DNA of 64,000 nucleotides from GCA-2715965 sp047608975 (lineage in GTDB: Bacteria > Verrucomicrobiota > Verrucomicrobiia > Limisphaerales > JAYPXF01), in the NCBI GenBank assembly GCA_047608975.1, contig JBLFYM010000007.1, positions 19,073 to 83,072 on the forward strand. The letters are read 5' to 3'. The notes below the pieces were generated by a model. The model saw only the letters and a program-made list of their open reading frames with translations, was not told the origin of the DNA and did no database searches. The position numbers and the translations under genes are program-made. Every line of letters starts with the position of its first letter. Positions within the stretch are counted from its first letter, which is position 1. This document shows positions 27,940 to 35,730 of this stretch, one piece after another.

Positions 27940-29199
27940 ATGAGCACCGAAGCTCCGGCAAAACACAAGAAAGTCAATTTACGCCGCCCTGATGTCATGG
28001 AAATGGTCCAGCAACAGGTGGAAGGCCATTATCGCAGCAGCTTGGTCGAACTGATTCGCAGTCAGGGGAACGTCTTCGCCGCCGGCGGCATTACGGTCAA
28101 GTTGGCCAAGGAATTCGGGTTTTGCTACGGCGTGGAACGTGCGATCGATTTGGCCTACGCGGCCCGCAAGGTTTTCAAGGAGGACACGATCTGGCTTTTG
28201 GGAGAGATTATTCATAACCCCGAGGTGAACGATCAGATCAAGAGCATGGGGATTCTCACGATTTCACAGCGTCCGACTCAGGATGAGCTCGAAAAGGTGC
28301 AACCAGAAGATGTGGTCATCATCCCGGCATTTGGCACTGAGGTGGACACGCGTGCGATCCTTGAGGCCAAGGGATGCCGACTGGTGGATACGACCTGCGG
28401 CGACGTGATGAGTGTCTGGAAGCGCGTCCGTCAGAACGCCAAGGAATCGGTGACCAGCATCATTCATGGCAAGTCGTGGCACGAAGAAACGATGGCGACC
28501 AGCTCCCAGGCCACTGCGCGGCAGGGACAATATCTCGTCGTCTACACGCTCGAAGAAACGGACTATGTCTGTAATTACTTTCTGAACGGCGGCGACAAGG
28601 ATGAATTCATGGAGAAATTCAAGGGTGCCTACTCGCTCGGCTTTGATCCGGACATTCACTTGCAGGCTATCGGCGTGGCGAATCAGACCACGATGATGCG
28701 CGATGAAACCGAAGAGGTTCAGCGCCGTTTTAAGGCCGCCATCGAAAAGAAATACGGAGCCAAGAAACTCCCTGACCATTTCAGATTCTTTGACACGATT
28801 TGTGGTGCCACCCAGGAGCGACAGGACGCGCTCTCAAAATTGCTGTCCGAGCACCTCGATATGCTGATCGTCGTAGGTGGCTACAATTCCTCCAACACCT
28901 CCCATCTGGCGGAAATGGGTAAAGCGGTGCTGCCCACCTACTTTATCAAGAACTCCCGCAAAATGGTCAGCCCGGAACTCATCTCGCACTATAAGCAGCG
29001 CGAGAAGAACGAGTTGGAAACCAAGAACGAGTTGGAAACCAAGAACGAGTTGGAAACCAAGGATTGGTTGGCGACGGAAGGGGACCTGACGATCGGGATC
29101 ACCGCCGGTGCCTCTTGCCCGAACAACCTGATCGAAGATGCCATTCGCCGTCTGTTCGAGCTTCGCGGCATTTGTGTCGACGATCATCTCGGTAACTGA
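27940..29199 (+). CDS. ispH: 4-hydroxy-3-methylbut-2-enyl diphosphate reductase
   Basis: The last enzyme of the MEP pathway, reducing HMBPP to IPP and DMAPP using a [4Fe-4S] cluster. The three cluster cysteines are visible: C62 in KEFGFCYGVERA, C153 in LVDTTCGDV and C288 in FDTICGATQERQ. VVGGYNSSNTSHLAE contributes substrate-binding Ser/Asn residues. At 419 residues it is a long-form IspH, with an N-terminal extension and a C-terminal insert of three perfect six-residue repeats (residues 356-373). The ATG at 27940 (MSTEAPAKHKK) is preferred over the upstream in-frame start. The dGTPase-like gene follows after 15 bp, so the two are probably co-transcribed. Confidence 0.95.
   Translation: MSTEAPAKHKKVNLRRPDVMEMVQQQVEGHYRSSLVELIRSQGNVFAAGGITVKLAKEFGFCYGVERAIDLAYAARKVFKEDTIWLLGEIIHNPEVNDQIKSMGILTISQRPTQDELEKVQPEDVVIIPAFGTEVDTRAILEAKGCRLVDTTCGDVMSVWKRVRQNAKESVTSIIHGKSWHEETMATSSQATARQGQYLVVYTLEETDYVCNYFLNGGDKDEFMEKFKGAYSLGFDPDIHLQAIGVANQTTMMRDETEEVQRRFKAAIEKKYGAKKLPDHFRFFDTICGATQERQDALSKLLSEHLDMLIVVGGYNSSNTSHLAEMGKAVLPTYFIKNSRKMVSPELISHYKQREKNELETKNELETKNELETKDWLATEGDLTIGITAGASCPNNLIEDAIRRLFELRGICVDDHLGN
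29005..29058 (+). repeat. Three perfect 18-bp tandem repeats inside ispH
   Basis: The unit AAGAACGAGTTGGAAACC occurs three times without a mismatch at 29005, 29023 and 29041, and encodes KNELET three times, followed by a related KDWLAT. The array is in frame and keeps the gene open. It lies just after the KMVSPELISHY segment and before the conserved ITAGASCPN region, a likely surface loop. Identical copies point to recent slippage. Confidence 0.95.
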
Positions 29200-29214
29200 T
29201 CGGTCACCCCGGGC

Positions 29215-30354
29215 ATGCATTTCAACCGGGAACAGTTGGAAAAACGCGAGCGGGACACGCTCGCCCCGTTTGCCCAATTCTCGGACGCCTCCCGCGGTCG
29301 CGCCTTCGGAGAAGACGCCCCGGATTTCCGTACCCAGTATCAGCGTGACCGCGACCGCATCACGCATTCTCGCGCGTTTCGTCGTCTTGAATACAAGACC
29401 CAGGTTTTTCTCAATGGCACCGGCGACGAACTGCGAACTCGCCTGACGCATACCATGGAGGTGGCCGCGATCGCGCGGAATATCGCCCGCGCATTGGGGC
29501 TCAATGAAGACCTCACCGAGGCCATCGCGCTCGCCCATGATCTCGGGCATCCCCCTTTCGGTCACAAGGGCGAGGAGACCTTGAACGAACTCATGCGGGC
29601 ACATGGTGGGTTTGAGCACAACGTGCAAAGCCTCCGCGTGGTGGAGCAGTTGGAAGAAAAGTATCCCAATCATCCCGGACTGAATCTGACTTGGGAGGTG
29701 CGCGAAGGGTTGATGAAGCATTATCGCTCTCAGGATCATCCCAGCAAACGCGCTGACTTCGACGCGCAGAACTCCTCGCTGGAAGCACAGGTCGCGAACC
29801 TTGCCGACGAGATCGCCTACTACAGCCACGATCTCGACGACGGACTCGAAAAGAACCTGCTGGACGAGGCGCTACTCGAACGCGACGTCGAGATCTGGAG
29901 TCTTTCCGCCGAGCGCGTCCGTCGCGAGCATCAGGATCTGGCGGCGGAATGCCGCCGTTACTTCACCATCCGTTGCATCATCGACGATCAGGTCAAGGAC
30001 GTCATCGCGCACTCTTGGGAAGCGATCACGAATTCTGGCGTCCAGACCACTGACGAGGTTCGCCTACATCCCCATAAACTCATCAGTTACAGCGATCGGC
30101 GCCGATTGCTTAACTTGGAACTTCGCAAATACCTCTACGCGAACCTGTATTACCACCCCGAAGTCCATGAACCGCACAAGCGCGCCATGCGCTGGCTCGA
30201 AGGCGTTTTTCATCATTATCTAAAACACCCCGCCGAGATGGACGCGTCCTTCCATCGACGGATCGAGCAGGATGGAGAACGTCGCGCCGTGTGCGATTTT
30301 CTCGCCAGCATGACCGACCGCTTCGTCATTCAGCGATTCGAAGAGATCGGGTAG
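29215..30354 (+). CDS. dgt: Deoxyguanosinetriphosphate triphosphohydrolase-like HD protein
   Basis: A 379-residue HD-domain hydrolase of the dGTPase family, which converts dNTPs to deoxynucleosides and triphosphate. The signature is clear: RDRDRITHSRAFRRLEYKTQV, then H79 in RLTHTMEVA, H108-D109 in ALAHDLGHPPFGHKGE, and FEHNVQSLRVV. A fourth metal ligand Asp is in ANLADEIAYYSHDLDDGL. Bacterial dGTPase-like proteins of this size often form hexamers and differ in nucleotide specificity, so strict dGTP preference is not assured. It starts 15 bp after ispH. Confidence 0.93.
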   Translation: MHFNREQLEKRERDTLAPFAQFSDASRGRAFGEDAPDFRTQYQRDRDRITHSRAFRRLEYKTQVFLNGTGDELRTRLTHTMEVAAIARNIARALGLNEDLTEAIALAHDLGHPPFGHKGEETLNELMRAHGGFEHNVQSLRVVEQLEEKYPNHPGLNLTWEVREGLMKHYRSQDHPSKRADFDAQNSSLEAQVANLADEIAYYSHDLDDGLEKNLLDEALLERDVEIWSLSAERVRREHQDLAAECRRYFTIRCIIDDQVKDVIAHSWEAITNSGVQTTDEVRLHPHKLISYSDRRRLLNLELRKYLYANLYYHPEVHEPHKRAMRWLEGVFHHYLKHPAEMDASFHRRIEQDGERRAVCDFLASMTDRFVIQRFEEIG

Positions 30355-30466
30355 GGAAGCATTGAGCTGTGACCGGCCGGCGTGGAATTGCCGCCGAGCG
30401 CAAAACTTTCACACATTTTTCGTGGCCCGAGTCCGGTGGAATCTGCTAAAGCCTGCGTCTTAATCG

Positions 30467-31498
30467 ATGGAAGTTTCCGTTACTGTTCACTCCAGCCAGT
30501 TCCCTCAACAACTCGAGGCGGAGCTGCTCGAATCACTGCGTAAACGCGTACTCAACCACAAGTTCCTCTATGAGGGGCGGCGGCAGGCGCGCATGTGGGA
30601 GGCCACGCATCAGCAGCACTCCCCTGCGCGCAACGATGCCGAATGCCAGACTCTTTTTATGGAGACCTTCGATTCGGTTGCGAAGCTCGTCAAATCGCCG
30701 GCGGTCCACATCATTGGCTTGGGTTGTGGCAGCGGAACGAAGGATATCCAGCTGCTGAACAAGATTCGAAATCTTGGGAAGATGCTCGTTTACACCGCCT
30801 GCGATACCAGCGTCCCGCTCGTGTTGATAGCCCGGCAAAAGGCACTCGAGATTCTCGATGGACGACAGGTGCATGACCTGGTGGCAGACCTTCTGACGGC
30901 TGAGGATCTCGAACGGATTTTAATCACCCAGACCACCGGGAATTCCACCCGCGTACTTAACTTTTTGGGGATGATTCCCAACTTTGAACCGGGCGCGATT
31001 CTGCGCCGGCTGTCCACCTTCTTGCGGCCAGAGGATATCCTGGTATTCAGTGCAAATCTGTCTCCCGGTGAAGACTATCGGGCGGGTGTCGAACAGGTCC
31101 TGCCGCAATACGACAATCCGGAAACGCGCGCTTGGCTGCTAGGCGCGTTGGGGGAAGTGGGCATCGAACCTGAAGATGGTGAGTTGGAATTTGGCATTGA
31201 GGAAGATTCCGAGGGCAACGGTCTGCTCCGTATTGTGGCCACGTTTGTATTCGCGAATGAACGGACGATCCCGATGAGCGGGGAAGAATTCCGCTTCCTT
31301 CCGAAGGACCGTTTCCGCGTGTTCTATTCCTATCGGCATACCGCCAAAACCGCCCGGGACTGGCTGAACCGCGAGAACATCGTGGTCATCGAAGAGAAGG
31401 TCACCAGCAGCGGGGAAGAAGTCATCTATGTTTGCCGCAAGATTCTGCCTGAAGGCGGTGCCGGGGAACCGCGCGCGATTCCTTCAGCGAAGAAGTAG
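30467..31498 (+). CDS. SAM-dependent methyltransferase, EgtD-like (histidine-specific methyltransferase family)
   Basis: A 343-residue protein with a Rossmann-type SAM site in HIIGLGCGSGTKDIQLL. A second nucleotide-site motif is YTACDTSVPLV, and VLNFLGMIPNFEP follows. The overall order fits the histidine-specific methyltransferase family (EgtD-type), which trimethylates histidine on the way to ergothioneine. The N-terminal substrate-binding signature of true EgtD is not obvious, so the substrate is uncertain. No EgtB, EgtC or EgtE homologue is in the window. The gene stands about 110 bp after dgt and before a HAD phosphatase on the same strand. Confidence 0.65.
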   Translation: MEVSVTVHSSQFPQQLEAELLESLRKRVLNHKFLYEGRRQARMWEATHQQHSPARNDAECQTLFMETFDSVAKLVKSPAVHIIGLGCGSGTKDIQLLNKIRNLGKMLVYTACDTSVPLVLIARQKALEILDGRQVHDLVADLLTAEDLERILITQTTGNSTRVLNFLGMIPNFEPGAILRRLSTFLRPEDILVFSANLSPGEDYRAGVEQVLPQYDNPETRAWLLGALGEVGIEPEDGELEFGIEEDSEGNGLLRIVATFVFANERTIPMSGEEFRFLPKDRFRVFYSYRHTAKTARDWLNRENIVVIEEKVTSSGEEVIYVCRKILPEGGAGEPRAIPSAKK

Positions 31499-31559
31499 TT
31501 TCCGCTGACTTGCTTGCAGGCACGCCTCGGCTTGCACCCGCTTGGCCATGCAGATAAGT

Positions 31560-32141
31560 ATGGCGCACATGATTCGCGGGTTGATATTTGATTGTGACGG
31601 AACTTTGGCAGACACGATGCCTCTTCATTGGCAGGCTTGGCAGAGCGTCTGCCAGCAGCACGGAGTTCGCTTCGAAGAGGAGCGGTTTTACGCTTGGGGC
31701 GGAATCGGTTCCATCCAGATTTTCCAGACGCTTAAAGACGAGCAAGGACTGGACATTGATCCCGTTGAACTCAGTCGCCAGAAAGAGGAGGCATTTTTTC
31801 CCTTCGTTTCCGGGGTCCTACCGATTGAACCCGTCATCCGGGTGGCCCGGGAGCATCGTGGCCAGATCCCGATGGCAGTGGCGACCGGAGGTAAACGCCG
31901 GAACTGCGAAGCGGTGCTGAGAACTTTGGGCGTGCTCGATTGGTTCGATGCGATCGTCACCAGTGAGGACGTGACGAATCAGAAACCCGATCCCGAGATC
32001 TTTCTCCAGGCCGCCGAACGCATCGGAATACCGCCGGAGGAATGTCGCGGATACGAGGATACGGACCTTGGTATGCAGGCGGTTCGCGCGGCGGGGATGG
32101 ATGCGGTGGACATCCGCAATTTACTGGGTTCCCCGGCTTGA
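31560..32141 (+). CDS. HAD-superfamily phosphatase, beta-phosphoglucomutase-like
   Basis: A 193-residue HAD hydrolase. Motif I is FDCDGTLADTM with nucleophile and acid Asp residues, motif II is VATGGKRR, motif III is the Lys in NQKPDPEIFLQAA, and motif IV is GYEDTDLGMQAVRAAG. The cap region is the small helical type of beta-phosphoglucomutases and sugar-phosphate phosphatases. Three in-frame ATGs (31548, 31560, 31569) compete; all place motif I close to the N-terminus, so the choice is loose. The substrate is probably a small phosphorylated sugar, inferred from the family. Confidence 0.87.
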   Translation: MAHMIRGLIFDCDGTLADTMPLHWQAWQSVCQQHGVRFEEERFYAWGGIGSIQIFQTLKDEQGLDIDPVELSRQKEEAFFPFVSGVLPIEPVIRVAREHRGQIPMAVATGGKRRNCEAVLRTLGVLDWFDAIVTSEDVTNQKPDPEIFLQAAERIGIPPEECRGYEDTDLGMQAVRAAGMDAVDIRNLLGSPA

Positions 32142-32216
32142 ACAATCGGTTCATTTCCTCATGATGCGTCGCGTCCCGGACGTCCCTAAGGCAGTCTGAC
32201 TCAAAAACTAAAATCA

Positions 32217-33668
32217 ATGAGCGAACAGAGCGTCATACTCATCGTCGATGACGAGCCGAAGAATCGGCATTTGCTGGAGGCAATTCTCGAGCCTGAAGGC
32301 TATCGTCTGATCTTTGCCGAGAACGGCCAGGAGGCATTGCGCCAGACGATTGAGAATCGTCCCGATCTGGTTTTGCTCGACGTGATGATGCCCGATATCA
32401 CCGGGTTCGAGGTGTGTGATCTCATTCGCCAGGATCCCGACCTGGCCGAAATCCCCGTCATCATGATCACTGCCCTGGTGGACAAGGAGTCCCGACTGAA
32501 GGGGATCGATGTCGGAGCCGATGATTTTCTCAGCAAGCCGGTGGACGCATTGGAACTCAAGGCCCGCGTCAAAACGGTCACCCGGCTCAACCGTTATCGC
32601 AGCATTGTTTCAGAGCGTGAAAAGTTTGAGCGCATTGCCGATTTTGGGTCGGACGGATTTCTGCTGCTGAATCGAGGAAACGAAATCCATTACGCCAATG
32701 CGCGGGCGGCTTCGTTCCTCGGTCTCGGCGAGGCTTGTATGGGTCAGGATTTCTTCGCGGTGACAGATGCGGCTTTCCAACGGGAGCCTTTCCCCGCGTG
32801 GGAAGAGTGGGTCACCGCGGATGCCGTAGATACCAAGGCACTTCGTTATCTCGTAAGACCTGAAAGCGCCAAAGGTTCAGCAGTGTGGTTACAGGTTGAA
32901 CTGTTTCATCTGCCGCAGACCGGCCGAGGCGAATGGTTGGTGAGGCTTGCCAATGTCACCGGGCTCTTGGTGCAAAAACGGGATTTCTGGAACTTTCACA
33001 AGATTCTTTCGCACAAGTTGCGCACTCCGCTGAACGGGCTGATTTCCAGCTTGGACATGATTGCGGATCCGCAACATCGCCTGTCCACTGAAGCTCTGAA
33101 TCTGGCGACCGATGCCAAGGAGAGCGCAAATCGGCTCAATGATCAGATCAAGGACATCCTACAGTTCATCCAGGCACCGAAGCATTCGCAGAGTGGAAGT
33201 GGTATGGCGATCCAGGAAATCGAGGCGAAAGCGCGGCAGGTGACCGCATCGTTCCCAATGGGTACGGTGAAGCTGGGAGTGGAGGTCGATGAGTCTCTTC
33301 GTGAAAGCAAAGTTGCCCTGGGGGAGCGCTCCTTTGATCTCATGCTTGGCGAGCTGATTGAGAACGCCCAGAAATTCCACCCAAAAATGACTCCGGACAT
33401 TTCGATTAGGGTTGCCAAAATGGGCGAGGATCGCGTCTCCATCACTGTTGGCGATGATGGCGTGACGCTCGACGCGGATACTTTGGCGAATGCGACGCGC
33501 CCCTACTATCAGGGTGAATCGAAGTTCACCGGTGAAATCGCGGGCATGGGTCTGGGGCTGGCGATGCTCAATTCGATCATCTGGGAATCTGGCGGTTCTC
33601 TCCGGCTTTCCAATCGCGAATCCGGTTCCGGTGTGGAGGTCACGATCGCCCTTCCGCTGATCTGCTAA
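32217..33668 (+). CDS. Receiver-PAS-histidine kinase hybrid
   Basis: A 483-residue cytoplasmic signalling protein. Residues 5-120 form a receiver (ILIVDDEPKN, phospho-acceptor D55 in LVLLDVMMPD, Lys in FLSKPVD). Residues about 140-245 form a PAS-like sensor (FGSDGFLLLNRGNEIHYANA). The kinase H-box holds H266 in ILSHKLRTPLNGL. The ATPase domain has N-box ELIENAQKFHP, a DDG motif and the glycine-rich GMGLGLAMLNSI. No membrane segment is seen. It probably relays a signal received through its own receiver. The sigma factor gene follows after 52 bp on the same strand, which may be more than chance. Confidence 0.92.
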   Translation: MSEQSVILIVDDEPKNRHLLEAILEPEGYRLIFAENGQEALRQTIENRPDLVLLDVMMPDITGFEVCDLIRQDPDLAEIPVIMITALVDKESRLKGIDVGADDFLSKPVDALELKARVKTVTRLNRYRSIVSEREKFERIADFGSDGFLLLNRGNEIHYANARAASFLGLGEACMGQDFFAVTDAAFQREPFPAWEEWVTADAVDTKALRYLVRPESAKGSAVWLQVELFHLPQTGRGEWLVRLANVTGLLVQKRDFWNFHKILSHKLRTPLNGLISSLDMIADPQHRLSTEALNLATDAKESANRLNDQIKDILQFIQAPKHSQSGSGMAIQEIEAKARQVTASFPMGTVKLGVEVDESLRESKVALGERSFDLMLGELIENAQKFHPKMTPDISIRVAKMGEDRVSITVGDDGVTLDADTLANATRPYYQGESKFTGEIAGMGLGLAMLNSIIWESGGSLRLSNRESGSGVEVTIALPLIC

Positions 33669-33720
33669 GGTCGCGGCGATTTTTTGTAAGATCGCCCCGC
33701 CCGGCCGCTATACCCCATTG

Positions 33721-34308
33721 ATGGCCACGAATTCAGAAATCACGGGACGAACACCGACGGACGAAACCCGGCTCGTGCGGGAGGTTCAGGCCGGTGATCT
33801 CAAGGCCTTTGAACCGTTGGTAGACGCCCATCTCGATCATCTGCGCGCCTTCATCGCATTGCGGCTGCCCAAGCCTCACCTCATCAACGAAATTGCGCAC
33901 GAAGCGTTCATCTTCGCGTTTAACAACATCGGGAAATTCGACGCCGGCAGTAATTTTCACGCTTGGCTCCGGGCGATTGCTCACAATCTGGTGCGGGCTG
34001 AACTACAGCGCTTCGCCCGCGAGCAGCAGAACCAGCTCAACTACGCAACGCATCGGATGCTCGCCGAGGATCTGGCCGCCGCGCCGACTTCGCCGACCGA
34101 GGTCAGCCCGGCCATCGATCACTTGAAGGACTGCGTCGATTCGTTGCCCGAGAAACTCCGCCAACTCGTCAAGCTGCGGTACAGCGAAGAGGTGCCGGTT
34201 GAGTCCATTGCTGACCGGCTTGAGCGCAGCCAGACGAACATCTGGCAGATGCTGTTTCGGCTCCGCAAACAGCTGAAGCAGTGCGTCGAGTCCAAGCTCA
34301 AGACATGA
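33721..34308 (+). CDS. ECF RNA polymerase sigma factor
   Basis: A 195-residue sigma-70-family factor of the ECF type. Region 2 includes GDLKAFEPLVDAHLDHLRAF, INEIAHEAFIFAFNN and FHAWLRAIAHNLVRAELQR. Region 4 is a helix-turn-helix: LPEKLRQLVKLRYSEEVPVE, then SIADRLERSQTNIWQMLFRL. The ATG at 33721 is preferred over the TTG three bases earlier. Its stop overlaps the ATG of the next gene (ATGA at 34305-34308), the usual layout of a sigma/anti-sigma pair. The type resembles ECF factors of Planctomycetes-Verrucomicrobia with a large membrane anti-sigma partner. The promoter it recognises cannot be read here. Confidence 0.92.
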   Translation: MATNSEITGRTPTDETRLVREVQAGDLKAFEPLVDAHLDHLRAFIALRLPKPHLINEIAHEAFIFAFNNIGKFDAGSNFHAWLRAIAHNLVRAELQRFAREQQNQLNYATHRMLAEDLAAAPTSPTEVSPAIDHLKDCVDSLPEKLRQLVKLRYSEEVPVESIADRLERSQTNIWQMLFRLRKQLKQCVESKLKT

Positions 34309-35684
34309 TCAGCGACGATCAGCTCATTGCCTATCTCTCGGGCCAGCTTCAGGGCCCGGAACAGCAGCGCTTGGAAGATCAGCTTGCGGAAGATCCCGCG
34401 GCGCTGCGGAATTTGGTCGAGCAGGAAAAGATGGAGACTGCGCTCTCCATGCTGCTTGCCCAACCTGACCGGAGTCAGGTCAAGGATTCCATTTTGGCAA
34501 TTGTCGAAGGTCCGGCCGAAGGAGAGGTGAAAAGCCGGATTCGGGAACAGGTTGAATTTGAAACGAAGCGCAAGTCAACGCCGCCGCCGCCCGGGAGAAA
34601 GCGCGGATTCCTGGCGTGGTTCAAGGAACTCCCGGTGGGTATCCAACTCGCGAGTCTTGGTGCGTTTGCGGTGCTCTGCTTTATCCTGGGGCGACCTTCC
34701 GGAGGCGGCGATCAGTTCGCTCACAAACCCGGAAAACCTGCGACCACGAGCCGCGATAAACATCCGAAAAGCCGTGATCCCGTTGCCTGGCCATTCGCAG
34801 CAGCCAGCCCCTGGAATACTCCGATCGGATCGGCGGCCAGCTACGCCGAACCCGTTGGAGTCGATTTAAAACTGGGAGCGATCATGTTCGATTCGGAGCG
34901 AGTGCATCCTCGATTGCAGGCGAAGGCGGGTGATCCCGTAGGACGAATTTTCAGTGGCAACGATCCGATCCCGGTTGCGACGCTGCCACTGCCCTTGGAT
35001 CGCCTGAACGGTGCTTCAAAATTTGCCATCGTTTCTCCGGACGGTAAGACGCTCTACGACGTGAGCATGGGGCGGCGCGATGGGAATGATGTGCGGGCGA
35101 ATCTCGTTCGCGTTGCTGATCTCTGCGGTTCGGGTGTGGCTCCTGATTACGTGGCGACCACGCCGTCCGGACTGAGCGTGTATGCCGGCAGTCTGGTTGA
35201 GAGCGAATTCAGCGCACCGATCCACCGCGCCATCGGAGCGATCGCGGATGCCAGCATCGTCAGTCAGCGCGCGGACGGAACGGCGCATGTGTGGCCTGCA
35301 CCGCGCGCTCCTCGGAACCACGGTTTCAAACCAGGCGGGAATCTGTACGTCGGTTCATTGCTCGCGATTCCTCCAAGCGTAGATGTTGCTACAATTGGCG
35401 TGGGGGATTCGGGACCCTTGTTCGAAATAGCCCGGGCCATGCAGGACTACGGCGTCTACATCAAAGACACAGTGGTAGGTCATCCGAGCAACATCGATCC
35501 CCAGCAACCAGCGCCGCTTCTATTTTGTGGCGATCTCAGCAATGTCACGCTCCCTCCGGACTTTCAGCAGCAACTCGCCTTGCTCACCCGTCATCTGAAA
35601 GTTGTGGAGAACAACGGCCCCAATCGCATGGGCGGAGGCGGCACCCCGCGGCGACCCGGCGCGCCTTCGTTTGTGAAGCCGTAG
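34305..35684 (+). CDS. Membrane anti-sigma factor with large extracytoplasmic domain
   Basis: A 459-residue single-pass protein overlapping the ECF sigma gene by ATGA. Residues 1-60 resemble an anti-sigma N-terminus (MISDDQLIAYLSGQLQGPEQ, with an EDQLAEDPAALR helix) without a zinc HxxxCxxC motif. One transmembrane segment is near residues 111-131 (IQLASLGAFAVLCFILG). After a basic Pro/Lys linker, residues about 160-445 form an outside domain opening with WPFAAASPWNTPIGSAA and containing GSLVESEFSAPIHRAIG, IPPSVDVATI and YGVYIKDTVVG. That domain resembles secreted actinobacterial and other proteins of unknown function that I recall by motif only. It plausibly senses an envelope or extracellular ligand and releases the sigma factor. 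Confidence 0.75.
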   Translation: MISDDQLIAYLSGQLQGPEQQRLEDQLAEDPAALRNLVEQEKMETALSMLLAQPDRSQVKDSILAIVEGPAEGEVKSRIREQVEFETKRKSTPPPPGRKRGFLAWFKELPVGIQLASLGAFAVLCFILGRPSGGGDQFAHKPGKPATTSRDKHPKSRDPVAWPFAAASPWNTPIGSAASYAEPVGVDLKLGAIMFDSERVHPRLQAKAGDPVGRIFSGNDPIPVATLPLPLDRLNGASKFAIVSPDGKTLYDVSMGRRDGNDVRANLVRVADLCGSGVAPDYVATTPSGLSVYAGSLVESEFSAPIHRAIGAIADASIVSQRADGTAHVWPAPRAPRNHGFKPGGNLYVGSLLAIPPSVDVATIGVGDSGPLFEIARAMQDYGVYIKDTVVGHPSNIDPQQPAPLLFCGDLSNVTLPPDFQQQLALLTRHLKVVENNGPNRMGGGGTPRRPGAPSFVKP

Positions 35685-35730
35685 CAGTCGCGAGAATTCA
35701 GCAGAATTCAGTGATTGCCAGAATCGAGTA

